Source of the DNA: Pseudorhodobacter sp. MZDSW-24AT
Lineage (GTDB): Bacteria; Pseudomonadota; Alphaproteobacteria; Rhodobacterales; Rhodobacteraceae
DNA length: 64,000 bases
Assembly (NCBI RefSeq): GCF_002794355.1
Contig: NZ_PGOI01000002.1
Span: 62,001 to 126,000 of the forward strand
Direction of reading: 5' to 3'
The notes beneath the pieces are model-generated. The model had not been told where the DNA came from and did not search any database. It saw only the letters and a program-made list of their open reading frames with translations. Of the stretch, positions 25,169 to 34,535 are shown in pieces (the stretch's first letter is position 1; every line of letters starts with the position of its first letter). The position numbers and the translations under genes were made by a program.

Positions 25169-26779
25169 ATGACTCGATCGACGGCGTTAAAGGGTGTGCG
25201 TGGGCTGTTGCTGTCGGTTGCCTTGGGTGTCGCTGCGCTGCCGGCTTTGGCGCAGGGCCTGCCAAGCCCTTTCGTGCAGACTGTGGCCGCGGAAGCTGCC
25301 GCCGATGCGGCAATTGCAGCCTTCTATGCCGAGTCAGGCTATCAAACCCTCTGGACCGGCGAGTCGGCGCAGGATGCGGCGCGGCGTGAGGCGCTTCTGG
25401 CGGCCCTTTCGCGGGCAGAGGATCATGGATTGCCAGTGGTGCGCTACGATGCCGCAAAGCTGGCAGGCTTGCTGAGTTCCGCGCGGACCGAAGGCGATCG
25501 AGCCCGCGCCGAGGTGGCTTTGACCCGCGCCTATTTGGCCTTTGCCCGTGACGTAAAAACCGGCGCGACCGACCCCAAGAAGGTTGACCCTGGGATAGTG
25601 CGCGAGATCGCGCGCCCGGACCCCGCCTTGCTGCTGGCGCAGGTCCAAACTCGCCATCCCGCCGAGGTGATGCAGGCGCTTTTGCCGACCGCGCCGCGCT
25701 ATGCGCAACTCATGCGCGCCAAGCTCGCGCTGGAGGCACAGATCGCCGCTGGCGGATGGGGGCCCACGCTTCCTGCCGGGGATTTGAGTGCAGGGGCGGA
25801 GGGTGACGCGGTTGTGATGCTGCGCGACCGGCTGATTGCGATGGGCTATCTGACCCGGTCGGCCACGCGCAGCTATGACTCCGCGATTCAGTCGGCCGTG
25901 CAGCGCTTTCAGCTTGATCACGGCTTGCCCGCCAATGGAAATGTCGACGAACGCACGAGAGACGCTCTCAACATTGCGCCACAGGAACGGCTGAAGTCAG
26001 TCGTCGTGGCGATGGAGCGGGTGCGCTGGATGCATGACACGCCTTTGGGTGACCGCCATATCTGGGTCAACCTGCCGGATTTCACTGCCAAAATTGTGGA
26101 TCATGGCAAGGTGACTTTCGAGACGCGCGCTGTTATCGGCAAGGATGTGATGGACCAGCACACGCCGGAATTTTCAGACATGATGGCGCATATGGTGATC
26201 AACCCTAGCTGGGGGGTGCCGCGCTCGATCATCGTGAAGGAATATCTGCCGCTGTTGCAGCGGAATCCGAATGCGGTCAGCCATTTGCAAGTGATCGACA
26301 ACCGGGGGCGGGTGGTGCCACGGGGTGCCGTGAATTTCGCAAGCTATTCGGCCCGCACCTTTCCCTTCGGGTTGCGGCAACCGCCCTCGGATGGCAATGC
26401 GCTTGGGCTGGTGAAGTTCATGTTCCCGAATGTGCACAACATCTATTTGCATGACACGCCTGCCAAAAATCTATTCAGCCATGATGTGCGCGCCTACAGC
26501 CACGGCTGTATCCGTCTGGCGGAGCCATTCGATTTTGCTTATGCGCTGCTTGCACTGCAATCGGACGATCCGAAGGGGGAGTTCGAGCGCCACCTGAAAA
26601 CCGGCAACGAGACGACCGTGCGGCTGGAGCAGAAGGTGCCGGTGCATCTGGTGTATTTCACCGCATGGCCCGGAGCCAAGGGGCAGATGACCTATCGCGC
26701 TGATGTCTATGGCCGGGATGCCAAACTGTTTCAGGCTCTTGAGGAGGCCGGGGTGGTCTTGCCTTCACTTCAGGGTTAA
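25169..26779 (+). CDS. L,D-transpeptidase (YcbB-like)
   Basis: Periplasmic enzyme that makes 3-3 cross-links in peptidoglycan. The 536 residues start with a signal peptide (GVRGLLLSVALGVAALPALAQG), followed by a helical N-terminal domain, a peptidoglycan-binding segment at about 210-265 (GDAVVMLRDRLIAMGYL ... AVQRFQLDHGLPANGNVDERT) and the YkuD catalytic domain with HDTPAKNLFSHDVRAYSHGCIRLAEP, containing the catalytic His and Cys. ATG 25169 is chosen because the signal peptide begins there; an ATG at 25100 would add 23 residues. Confidence 0.93.
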   Translation: MTRSTALKGVRGLLLSVALGVAALPALAQGLPSPFVQTVAAEAAADAAIAAFYAESGYQTLWTGESAQDAARREALLAALSRAEDHGLPVVRYDAAKLAGLLSSARTEGDRARAEVALTRAYLAFARDVKTGATDPKKVDPGIVREIARPDPALLLAQVQTRHPAEVMQALLPTAPRYAQLMRAKLALEAQIAAGGWGPTLPAGDLSAGAEGDAVVMLRDRLIAMGYLTRSATRSYDSAIQSAVQRFQLDHGLPANGNVDERTRDALNIAPQERLKSVVVAMERVRWMHDTPLGDRHIWVNLPDFTAKIVDHGKVTFETRAVIGKDVMDQHTPEFSDMMAHMVINPSWGVPRSIIVKEYLPLLQRNPNAVSHLQVIDNRGRVVPRGAVNFASYSARTFPFGLRQPPSDGNALGLVKFMFPNVHNIYLHDTPAKNLFSHDVRAYSHGCIRLAEPFDFAYALLALQSDDPKGEFERHLKTGNETTVRLEQKVPVHLVYFTAWPGAKGQMTYRADVYGRDAKLFQALEEAGVVLPSLQG

Positions 26780-26819
26780 ATCTGCAAGCAGCCGCGCGGG
26801 TGCGGCTGGAGGAGCCGTG

Positions 26820-27899
26820 ATGACCCATTCCGTCGCTGATATTGCCGCCGCCATTGGGGCCGAATTCGTGGGGGATGGTGCCTTCCAAGTGCGCGGCGCA
26901 GCCGAGCCACAGGCCGCGGGGCCGCAGGACTTGGCCTTGGCCGTGAACCCGAAATATGCGGATGGTCTGTCACAGGGGCAGGCCCGGGTTGCCATGCTCT
27001 GGCCGGGGGCCGACTGGCAGGCGCTGGGTTTGACGGCCGCGATTTTCGCGCCGCGCGGGCGTCTTGCAATGGCCGGGTTGACGCGACTTCTGGATGCCGG
27101 GCCGGTCATCGCGCCGGGCATTCATCCCTTGAGCGTGGTCGACCCAAGTGCACAGATCGGCGAAGGCGCGGCCATCGGCCCCTTTGTCACCATCGGGCCG
27201 GGTGTGACCTTGGGGGCCAATGCGCGCATCGCCAGCCATGTGAGCATTGCCGAAGGCGCAAGTCTTGGGGAGGATGCCCTGATCTTGCAAGGAGCGCGCA
27301 TCGGCGCACGGGTGAAGATCGGCGCCCGGGTGATCGTGCAGCCGGGTGCTGTTATCGGCGCAGACGGGTTTTCCTTTGTCACGCCTGAAAAATCCGGCGT
27401 GGAAGAGATCCGGGAAACGCTGGGACAGCGCGATGCCATTCGTGCGCAAAGCTGGACGCGTATTCATTCTTTGGGCGCGGTCAGCATTGGTGATGATGTC
27501 GAGATTGGTGCGAATGCGTGCATCGACCGGGGCACCATCCGGGATACCACCATCGGCAGTGGCACCAAGCTCGATAACCTTGTGCACATCGGACATAATG
27601 TTCAGGTCGGGCAGGATTGTTTGCTGTGCGGTCAAGTCGGCGTGGCAGGGTCCGCGCGGATCGGCAACCGCGTGGTCTTGGCGGGGCAATGCGGGGTGAA
27701 TGACAATATTTTCGTGGGTGACGATGTGATCTGCGGCGGAGCCACCAAGGTCTTTACCAACGCGCCGGCGGGTCGGGTGCTTTTGGGCTATCCGGCAGTC
27801 AAGATGGAAACCCATGTCGAGATGCAAAAGGCGTTGCGGCGTTTGCCGCGAATGGCCACCAAGGTTGCCGCGATGGAGAAAGTCATTCAGAAGTCATGA
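26820..27899 (+). CDS. lpxD: UDP-3-O-(3-hydroxyacyl)glucosamine N-acyltransferase
   Basis: Adds the second hydroxyacyl chain during lipid A synthesis. The 359-residue protein has the N-terminal uridine-binding domain (SVADIAAAIGAEFVGDGAFQVRGAAEPQAAGPQDLALAVNPKY) and a left-handed beta-helix of hexapeptide repeats. The catalytic histidine is in KLDNLVHIGHNVQVGQDCLLCGQVGVAGS. ATG at 26820 follows a GGAGCC and one GTG. Unusually, the next genes are not fabZ-lpxA but an acyl carrier protein and a ketoacyl synthase. Confidence 0.95.
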   Translation: MTHSVADIAAAIGAEFVGDGAFQVRGAAEPQAAGPQDLALAVNPKYADGLSQGQARVAMLWPGADWQALGLTAAIFAPRGRLAMAGLTRLLDAGPVIAPGIHPLSVVDPSAQIGEGAAIGPFVTIGPGVTLGANARIASHVSIAEGASLGEDALILQGARIGARVKIGARVIVQPGAVIGADGFSFVTPEKSGVEEIRETLGQRDAIRAQSWTRIHSLGAVSIGDDVEIGANACIDRGTIRDTTIGSGTKLDNLVHIGHNVQVGQDCLLCGQVGVAGSARIGNRVVLAGQCGVNDNIFVGDDVICGGATKVFTNAPAGRVLLGYPAVKMETHVEMQKALRRLPRMATKVAAMEKVIQKS

Positions 27900-27939
27900 A
27901 GGCTTTCTATACGTCTCTCGAACAGGAAGGAATGACCGC

Positions 27940-28203
27940 ATGACACAGACCGCGCAGACCATCATCGGGATCATTGCCGAGAAGGCGCTTCTCCAGCCTG
28001 AGGATCTGAGCTTGGAGACAAGGCTTGATAGTCTTGCTCTGGACAGTCTGGCCATGGTCGAACTGGTGTTCGCCTTGGAAGAGGCTTTTGATATTTCCGT
28101 GCCTTTCAACGCGAATGAACCGGGAAGCGAAGGGTTTGATCTGTCATCGGTGGGCGCGATCATCGCTGCGGTCGAGGGGCTCGTTTCCCAAAAGGCTGCC
28201 TGA
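27940..28203 (+). CDS. Acyl carrier protein
   Basis: An 87-residue carrier protein. The phosphopantetheine attachment serine lies in LDSLALDSLAMVELVFALEE, second DSL. Compared with housekeeping AcpP it has an insertion-like segment FDISVPFNANEPGSEGFDLSSVGAIIAAVEGL. AGGAAGGAA precedes the ATG at 27940. A tiny ATG frame at 27932 overlaps the start and is probably meaningless. Position between lpxD and a ketoacyl synthase suggests a dedicated carrier for a special fatty acid, possibly one bound for lipid A. Confidence 0.9.
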   Translation: MTQTAQTIIGIIAEKALLQPEDLSLETRLDSLALDSLAMVELVFALEEAFDISVPFNANEPGSEGFDLSSVGAIIAAVEGLVSQKAA

Positions 28204-28209
28204 CTCTCG

Positions 28210-29412
28210 ATGCCAAGAGTTGTGATCACAGGCGCGGGCACCATCAATGCCCTTGGCCATGACCTGCGCGCGACCTACGAGGCTTTTGCCAATGGCCGGG
28301 GGGGGATCGGTCCGCTTGATATTCCCGATGTCGACAGGTTGACGAACCGGGTGGGCGCGCAGGTGCGCAATTGGACCGCGACCGAGCATTTCGATCTGCG
28401 CGGGCTTAGTCTTTATGACAGGACGACACAGTTTGCCTTGTGGTCTGCCCGGCAGGCGGTGGCGCAATCTGGCTTGGAGTTTGATGACGCTTTGGCCTTG
28501 CGCGCGGGCGTGGTGCTGGGAACGGCGGGCGGCGGCTTGGGAACCATCGACGACAGTTACCGCGCCGTTTACGGAGAGGGCAAGAACCGGGTGCATCCGC
28601 TGACGGTGCCACGCCTGATGGCAAGCGCCGCGGTCAGCCATATCAGCATGACCTACGGGCTGCGCGGACCAGCCTTTTCGGTGTCGACCGCCTGTGCAAG
28701 TTCCAATCATGCGATGGGGCTGGCCTATCAGATGGTGCGTTCGGGGGCCGCGCCGGTGATGTTGACCGGTGGCGCCGAGGCGATGCTGACCTTTGGCGGG
28801 CTGAAGGCGTGGGAAGGGCTGCGCGTGATGTCGCCAGAGGCGTGTCGGCCATTCTCGGCAGATCGAAATGGCATGGTGCAAGGCGAAGGTGCGGCGGTGT
28901 TCGTCTTTGAAGCCTATAAGCACGCAAAGGCGCGGGGGGCCAACATCTTGGCCGAGGTCGTCGGCTTTTCCATGTGTGCGGATGCACATGATATCGTGAT
29001 GCCTGCCACCGATGGCGCCCTACGCGCGATGCGCGGCGCTTTGCAAGATGCGGGCATCGGCCCCGGGCAGGTGGGCTATATCAACGCCCATGGCACGGGC
29101 ACCAAGGCCAATGATGCGAATGAAGCGGCCGCGATCCGGGAGGTGTTCGGCCCGGCGCCGCCGCCTGTTTCCTCGACCAAGGCGGCCCATGGGCATGTGA
29201 TCGGCGGCACCGGTGCGGTGGAGGCGCTGGCCTGTCTGATGGCTCTGCAAGAGGGCGTGATTGCCCCCACATTGGGTTTTCGCCAAGCCGATCCAGATTG
29301 CGCGCTTGACGTGGTGGCCAACACGGCGCGTGAAGCGCGGGTGGATGTGGCCCTGTCAAATGCATTTGCTTTTGGGGGCTTGAACGCAGTGCTGGTGTTC
29401 CGCCGCATGTAA
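28210..29412 (+). CDS. Beta-ketoacyl-ACP synthase (KAS I/II type)
   Basis: Condensing enzyme of 400 residues. The catalytic triad motifs are present: cysteine in SVSTACASSNHAMG, first histidine in YINAHGTGTKANDANEA and second histidine with lysine in VSSTKAAHGHVIGGTGAVEA. The final LSNAFAFGGLNAVLVF is typical. It starts seven bases after the dedicated acyl carrier protein. It is more divergent than standard FabF and could extend a particular acyl chain; target lipid unknown. Confidence 0.92.
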   Translation: MPRVVITGAGTINALGHDLRATYEAFANGRGGIGPLDIPDVDRLTNRVGAQVRNWTATEHFDLRGLSLYDRTTQFALWSARQAVAQSGLEFDDALALRAGVVLGTAGGGLGTIDDSYRAVYGEGKNRVHPLTVPRLMASAAVSHISMTYGLRGPAFSVSTACASSNHAMGLAYQMVRSGAAPVMLTGGAEAMLTFGGLKAWEGLRVMSPEACRPFSADRNGMVQGEGAAVFVFEAYKHAKARGANILAEVVGFSMCADAHDIVMPATDGALRAMRGALQDAGIGPGQVGYINAHGTGTKANDANEAAAIREVFGPAPPPVSSTKAAHGHVIGGTGAVEALACLMALQEGVIAPTLGFRQADPDCALDVVANTAREARVDVALSNAFAFGGLNAVLVFRRM

Positions 29413-29413
29413 A

Positions 29414-29441
29414 AAGGCCGCGCCCGAACGGGCGCGGCCTT
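29414..29441. terminator. Bidirectional terminator between KAS and IalB genes
   Basis: AAGGCCGCGCCC and its exact complement make a 12-bp stem with loop GAAC directly after the ketoacyl synthase stop. On the minus strand it is followed by a T-run, so it mainly ends the convergent IalB-like transcript. Confidence 0.9.
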
Positions 29442-29464
29442 GAGGCTGGCGGACTTGACGCCTT

Positions 29465-30127
29465 TTAAGGATTGGTGGCCGAGACGGCGGTGTATCCTGC
29501 GGTAAAGCCCTTGAGCGACAGGTCCACGTTGACTTTCTGATCCGGCGCCACCACCGGAACGATGGTCAGAACCGCCTTGGCCCCGCGTTTGAACTGTTCC
29601 ACTTCTGCGGCGGTAAAGCCGATCCGCGCCACGCAGCCGATCGATGAGCAGAAGGTGAAGGGGTAAACCTTAGGGGCGGCACTGTCGACGGTCATCACCA
29701 GATTTTCGGTCAGAAGGGTTTCCAGTGGGACGATCACGGTTGCGCCTGCGGCAGCCTGCCCGCCTGCAGGCAGGTTGAACATGCTGAACTCGGCCACCGC
29801 GTTGTTTTCGCTGTCCAGCAGAAGCTGATACAGCTGGCAGGGATCAGAGCCATCCTCGGTGCGGATGCAGCGCTGTTCCCACGCCTCGAACTTGGCCTCG
29901 ACGTAAGAGCTGCCAACACCATCATTGGCAGCGGGCTGACCCTCTGCGCCCACTTCGGTGCCCATGGCCAGACCTGCGTCGGATGGCGCATCCGCCGTTA
30001 CCGTCGTGTCGGGAGTTTGAGGCGCCGGGGCCGCTGCATCTTGCGCCCAGGCTGCGCCCGAAGTGCAGGCCATGAAAAGGGCAAGTGCGAAGGACTTGGA
30101 GAAAGTCGGGGTCGTTGCAAAGGTCAT
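29465..30127 (-). CDS. Invasion-associated locus B (IalB) family protein
   Basis: Predicted periplasmic protein of 220 residues with a signal peptide ending near SGAAWA, an Ala/Pro/Thr-rich linker, and the IalB domain. Cysteine pattern: EQRCIRTEDGSDPCQLYQLLLD and YPFTFCSSIGCVARIGFT, which usually form disulfides. The family name comes from Bartonella, where IalB affects erythrocyte invasion; in free-living relatives the function is unknown and not implied to be virulence. Confidence 0.9.
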   Translation of the reverse strand: MTFATTPTFSKSFALALFMACTSGAAWAQDAAAPAPQTPDTTVTADAPSDAGLAMGTEVGAEGQPAANDGVGSSYVEAKFEAWEQRCIRTEDGSDPCQLYQLLLDSENNAVAEFSMFNLPAGGQAAAGATVIVPLETLLTENLVMTVDSAAPKVYPFTFCSSIGCVARIGFTAAEVEQFKRGAKAVLTIVPVVAPDQKVNVDLSLKGFTAGYTAVSATNP

Positions 30128-30611
30128 GTCACGTCCATATGTCGCTTGGTGGCTCGCGCCGCTGGCGCTGCTCTACCATGTCAGGCCGGACCTGTCAGGT
30201 CCCAAAAGCGTGACCCGCGCAGGGGACGGAAGGGCAGGATGGGTGCGTGCAACAGCGCGGCCATCCGCGCCGCGCAAAATGAAAAAGGGCCGGTGAACCA
30301 GCCCTTTTTCACGTTTGTTATTTTGCTCCCTGTCGGACTGGCCGACTTCATGGCGCTGACGCTACGGCGGAATTTTGCAGGCGTCAACCGGGAATCTGTT
30401 CACGCTTTCGCCTGTAAAACATGAGGATCAGGCGCAGGATTTGGCTGTTTGGGCCGGTGCGTCCGACCAGATGTGGGGCAGGACAGGGGGCACCGCGACG
30501 TTGCACAATGGAGGTGTGGATGGACACTGGCATCATAAGGCGAAAATTGTAAGGTGACATGATCTGCGCCCCAGACTGGCGCCGTGCATGTGCGCAACAG
30601 GGAGACGTTTT
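30128..30611. other. 484-base gap with an orphan hairpin
   Basis: Contains the promoter area of the IalB gene and, at 30281-30310, a terminator-like hairpin not attributable to a flanking gene. Open frames here (such as 30017-30424 plus and 30181-30387 minus) have no recognisable protein features. A small RNA ending at the hairpin is possible. Confidence 0.4.
30281..30310. terminator. Orphan terminator-like hairpin
   Basis: GAAAAAGGGC and GCCCTTTTTC pair perfectly over 10 bp with a 10-base loop that itself contains GGT/ACC. A-run on one side and T-run on the other allow action in both directions. No annotated gene ends here. Confidence 0.75.
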
Positions 30612-32180
30612 GTGTCGGAAGAGCCTTCGATTTTTGTGGGTGGTGGTGGACCAGATTATGGCGTGCCGCAAAGCCTGTTGCTGGGATATGGCAATCGCCA
30701 CGGTCTGATTGCCGGTGCCACCGGGACCGGGAAGACGATCACCTTGCAGATCCTTGCAGAGGGATTTTCCGCGGCCGGGGTGCCGGTGTTCCTGTCTGAC
30801 GTGAAGGGCGATCTTTCCGGCCTCGCCGCTGCGGGATCGGCGACGGGCAAGCTTCACGAGCCTTTCATGAAGCGCGCTGCGACCATTGGACTGGATCTGA
30901 CGTATCAGGCCTTTCCAGTCACCTTCTGGGACCTGTTCGGCGCGCAGGGACATCCGATCCGCGCGACGGTGGCCGAGATGGGACCGCTGCTTCTGGCACG
31001 ACTGCTGGAACTGACAGAGGCGCAGGAAGGGGTGCTGAATGTCGCTTTCCGATTGGCGGATGAAGAAGAATTGCCGCTGCTCGACTTGAAGGATCTTCAA
31101 GCGCTGCTGGTGTTCATTGCCGAAAACGCGGCTGCCATTTCGGCGCGGTATGGTTTGGTGGCATCCGCGTCGATCGGGGCGATCCAGCGACGGCTTTTGG
31201 TGCTGGAAAATCAGGGGGGAACCGCGTTCTTTGGCGAACCCGCGCTGGATCTGGAGGATCTGATGCAGCGCGATCCGGACGGCCGCGGCCGGATCAATAT
31301 TCTGGCCTCAGACAAACTGATGCACAGCCCACGGCTTTATGCGACCTTCTTGCTTTGGCTGTTGTCGGAGCTTTTTGAAAGCCTGCCCGAGGTGGGAGAT
31401 CCGGAAAAACCGAAGCTGGTCTTCTTTTTCGACGAGGCGCATCTGCTTTTTGCGGACGCACCGCGCGCGCTTGTGCAGAAGGTGGAGCAAGTGGCACGGC
31501 TGATCCGGTCGAAAGGGGTGGGCGTGTATTTCATCACCCAAAACCCTGCTGATGTGCCGGAAAACATCCTTGGGCAATTGGGCAATCGGGTGCAGCACGC
31601 CCTGCGCGCCTTTACCGCAAAGGATCAGAAGGATCTGCGCTTGGCCGCACAGACCTATCGAGACAATCCCGATTTCAAGACCGAGGACGCGATCCGGGAG
31701 GTCGGCACCGGAGAGGCTGTCACCTCTTTGCTGGAGCGCAAAGGCATTCCGGGTGTCGTCCAGCGCACCCTGATCCGCCCCCCCAGCAGTCAGGTCGGAC
31801 CGATTGATCCGGCCTTGCGGGCGCAGCTTATGGTGATGTCGCCGTTGAAGGGAAAGTATGACACGCTGATTGACCGCGACAGCGCTTATGAGCGTCTGCG
31901 CGCGCGCGAACAGAAAGCGGCGGCAGAGGCGGCCGCCCAAGCCGAGGTTGCGCCGCCGCGCCAAGGGCAAACCGATCTGCGCCCCGAGAGCGAAGGGTTC
32001 AACCGGGGGCGGCGCTACGATGGCGCCCCGAGCAATCCGTCCCCGCGCCCCACCGCCACGCGGCGCAGCAGCGATTCCGTCGGCGAAGCGTTTGCCAAAA
32101 GCTTTGCGCGCCAGCTTGGATCCCGCACAGGCCAAGCCATCGTGCGCGGCGTGTTGGGGTCGCTGTTCAAAAAGCGCTGA
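30612..32180 (+). CDS. HerA-like ATPase (DUF853 family)
   Basis: P-loop ATPase of 522 residues of the DUF853/HerA-like helicase group. Walker A is [16 protein letters not shown] and Walker B is [46 protein letters not shown] is the arginine-finger/sensor region. The C-terminal 90 residues are low complexity and basic. The GTG at 30612 is chosen because GGGAGA ends seven bases before it; the frame is open to 30588. DNA-repair or phage-defence roles have been proposed for the wider family, unproven for this subfamily. Confidence 0.88.
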   Translation: MSEEPSIFVGGGGPDYGVPQSLLLGYGNRHGLIAGATGTGKTITLQILAEGFSAAGVPVFLSDVKGDLSGLAAAGSATGKLHEPFMKRAATIGLDLTYQAFPVTFWDLFGAQGHPIRATVAEMGPLLLARLLELTEAQEGVLNVAFRLADEEELPLLDLKDLQALLVFIAENAAAISARYGLVASASIGAIQRRLLVLENQGGTAFFGEPALDLEDLMQRDPDGRGRINILASDKLMHSPRLYATFLLWLLSELFESLPEVGDPEKPKLVFFFDEAHLLFADAPRALVQKVEQVARLIRSKGVGVYFITQNPADVPENILGQLGNRVQHALRAFTAKDQKDLRLAAQTYRDNPDFKTEDAIREVGTGEAVTSLLERKGIPGVVQRTLIRPPSSQVGPIDPALRAQLMVMSPLKGKYDTLIDRDSAYERLRAREQKAAAEAAAQAEVAPPRQGQTDLRPESEGFNRGRRYDGAPSNPSPRPTATRRSSDSVGEAFAKSFARQLGSRTGQAIVRGVLGSLFKKR

Positions 32181-32186
32181 CGGCAA

Positions 32187-32213
32187 GATCGGGCAGGATG
32201 ATCCTGCCCGATC
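32187..32213. terminator. Terminator between convergent genes
   Basis: GATCGGGCAGGA and its exact complement form a 12-bp stem with a three-base loop (TGA), placed between the stops of the HerA-like ATPase and the CNNM-type transporter gene, four bases from the latter. Confidence 0.85.
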
Positions 32214-32216
32214 CCC

Positions 32217-33521
32217 TTACAACGGGCGCATCTTCAGTTTGACGATGCGATTTTCGCGTTTCTGCACCACTTCAAAGCGGAAGCCGTGAAAACTGAAAGC
32301 CTGACCCTCATTCGGGATCATCTGTGCCTCGTGGATCACAAGACCCGCGATGGTATTGGCCTCGTCATCGGGGAGGTTCCAGTCCATCGCCCGGTTCAGG
32401 TCGCGAATGGTCATCTGGCCTTCGACCAGAAAATCGCCATTCTCGGCGCGCTTCAGCGCCGATTCCTTATGAACGACATCGAATTCATCGGTGATCTCGC
32501 CGACGATTTCCTCCAGAATGTCCTCAAGCGTGATAAGACCTTGCAGACCGCCATATTCGTCGACGACCAAGGCAAAATGTGTGCGCCGCTTCAGGAATTC
32601 GCGCATCTGTTCATCAAGGGCCGTGGTGTCGGGGATGAAATAGGGTTTCATCGCCACTTTGACGATGTCGAGATCCTTCAAAGAGCCCAGCGTGCCATCT
32701 GCGGTGCGCAACAGCCGGTCCACCTCGCGCAGCAGGTCCTTGGCATGGACCACGCCCAAGATATTTTCCTCGTCGTCACGAAACAGCGGCAGGCGGGTAT
32801 GGGGCGAGGCCAGAACCTTGGTCAGAATTTGATCGGGTGACAGGTCGGCATCCAGCATCTCTATGTGGCGACGGTGGCGCATGATTTCATCGACCGTCCG
32901 GCTGCCCAGATCCAGCGCGCCAAGCAGACGGTCGCGATCTTCTTTTTCCACCGCACCCTCGGAATGCCCCAAGGCGATGGCACCGACGATTTCTTCGCGC
33001 AAAGCCAAGATTTTGCCTTCGGGATCCGCACGAACCCCAAAGATCCGCAGCACGCCGCGCACAAGAATACGCACGACGGTGACGACTGGCGAAAAGATCA
33101 CGATGAGCAGGCGAATGATGGGGGCCACGCGGGTTGCCACACCTTCCGGAAAGGTGATGGCCAGCGTTTTGGGGAGCACTTCCCCGAAGATCAGCACAAG
33201 GATGGTCATGCCCAGCGTTGCAAACGCCACCCCGGAGTCACCAAAAACCCGTGTCAGCAAGGCTGTGGCCAGCGAGGCCGAAAGGATGTTGACCACATTG
33301 TTGCCAAGCAGGATCGCCCCGATCATCCGCTCGTTGTCTTCGGTGACCTTCATCGCCGACTGCGCGCCGCGCGATCCTTTGTCGGCCAAAGTCTTCAACT
33401 TGGCCCGTGATGCCGCCGTCAGGGCCGTTTCGGACCCGGAAAAGAACGAGGACAGCACAAGCAGACACAAAATTCCCGCGGCGGTCAGCCAAAAGGCAGA
33501 GTCGAGGGCAGAATTTTCCAT
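32217..33521 (-). CDS. CNNM/CorC-type transporter (hemolysin family)
   Basis: Inner-membrane protein of 434 residues. The N-terminal DUF21/CNNM membrane domain has three or four helices (AFWLTAAGILCLLVLSSFFSGSETALTAASRAKL, and VFGDSGVAFATLGMTILVLIFGEVLPKTLA). A CBS pair follows (HIEMLDADLSPDQIL ... THFALVVDEYGGLQGLITLEDILEEIVGEI) and a C-terminal CorC_HlyC domain (FLVEGQMTIRDLNRAMDWNLP). Related proteins handle Mg2+ or Co2+ efflux; the hemolysin label is historical. Confidence 0.92.
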   Translation of the reverse strand: MENSALDSAFWLTAAGILCLLVLSSFFSGSETALTAASRAKLKTLADKGSRGAQSAMKVTEDNERMIGAILLGNNVVNILSASLATALLTRVFGDSGVAFATLGMTILVLIFGEVLPKTLAITFPEGVATRVAPIIRLLIVIFSPVVTVVRILVRGVLRIFGVRADPEGKILALREEIVGAIALGHSEGAVEKEDRDRLLGALDLGSRTVDEIMRHRRHIEMLDADLSPDQILTKVLASPHTRLPLFRDDEENILGVVHAKDLLREVDRLLRTADGTLGSLKDLDIVKVAMKPYFIPDTTALDEQMREFLKRRTHFALVVDEYGGLQGLITLEDILEEIVGEITDEFDVVHKESALKRAENGDFLVEGQMTIRDLNRAMDWNLPDDEANTIAGLVIHEAQMIPNEGQAFSFHGFRFEVVQKRENRIVKLKMRPL

Positions 33522-33581
33522 TGTGATGATTTTTCCGTTAAAGTGGAGGTCCGACGTTTATGAAAGCAGAGCGGCAGCGGA

Positions 33582-34535
33582 TCAAGAACTCTTGCCCGGT
33601 TTTGCCAGCGGGTGATGCGTCAGAACCAAGGATTTCAAATGATCGTCAAGCACATGCGTGTAAATTTCCGTGGTGGAGAGATCCGCATGCCCCAGCAAGG
33701 TCTGGATGACACGCAGATCCGCACCCCCCGCCAGCAGATGTGTCGCGAAGGCATGACGTAAGGCGTGCGGCGTGACGCGCGCGGGAGACACACCGGCCGC
33801 GATGGCAAGCGACTTCAGCATAAGGTGCACATGTTGCCGGGTCAGATGACCCTCGGCCCCCGGACCGGGGAACAGCGCGCGCGAAGGCGGGTGTCCTGCC
33901 AGCCGCGCTGCATCTTCGGCCTGATCGCGCAGGGATAACCATTCCGCCAATGCCGCGCGCGCTGGCCCGGAAAGGGGCACCATGCGCTCTTTGCCGCCTT
34001 TGCCGCGCACAAGGATCATGCGCGGGTCACCCCGCGCAGCCGAAACCGGAAGGCTCACCAGTTCGGTCACCCGCATGCCGGTGGCATAGACCAGTTCCAG
34101 AACTGCCGTGTTGCGGACCCGCTCCGTGGGGTTGCGCCCATGGCTGCGCACTGCCTCCAGCAAGCGTGATACGTCATCCCGACTTAAGGCATCTGGGAGC
34201 CGCTGAACCGCACCCGGCCCCTTGATGCGAATGGCCGGATTGTCTGCGCGCCACCCTTCCTCATGTGCAAAGCGGAACAATTGCCGGATCGACGACAGGC
34301 GCCGCGCCCGGGTGGCCTTGGACAAGCCATTCGCATCGCAAGACACGAGATACGCTTCGACATCCTCGCGCGTCACTGTGGCAAAGATGATGCCACGATG
34401 GGCGACCCAATCGGCGAAATCTTTCAAATCACGGCCATAGGCCAATTGCGTGTTTCGCGCGGCGTCGAGCTCTGCGGAATGGGCTTCCAGAAAGGCAGAG
34501 ATCCATCGTTCGGATTGGGCAGGCGGATTGGTCAT
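33582..34535 (-). CDS. xerD: Tyrosine recombinase XerD
   Basis: Site-specific recombinase for chromosome dimer resolution at dif with XerC. The 317-residue protein has an N-terminal SAM-like domain (SERWISAFLEAHSAELDAARNTQLAYGRDLKDF) and all catalytic residues: Arg in ATGMRVTELVSL, Lys in VRGKGGKERMVPL, His-x-x-Arg in TPHALRHAFATHLL, His in LLGHADLSTTEIYTH with the nucleophile Tyr. It overlaps the end of the upstream secreted-protein gene, an odd pairing, and points towards the CNNM gene. Confidence 0.92.
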   Translation of the reverse strand: MTNPPAQSERWISAFLEAHSAELDAARNTQLAYGRDLKDFADWVAHRGIIFATVTREDVEAYLVSCDANGLSKATRARRLSSIRQLFRFAHEEGWRADNPAIRIKGPGAVQRLPDALSRDDVSRLLEAVRSHGRNPTERVRNTAVLELVYATGMRVTELVSLPVSAARGDPRMILVRGKGGKERMVPLSGPARAALAEWLSLRDQAEDAARLAGHPPSRALFPGPGAEGHLTRQHVHLMLKSLAIAAGVSPARVTPHALRHAFATHLLAGGADLRVIQTLLGHADLSTTEIYTHVLDDHLKSLVLTHHPLAKPGKSS

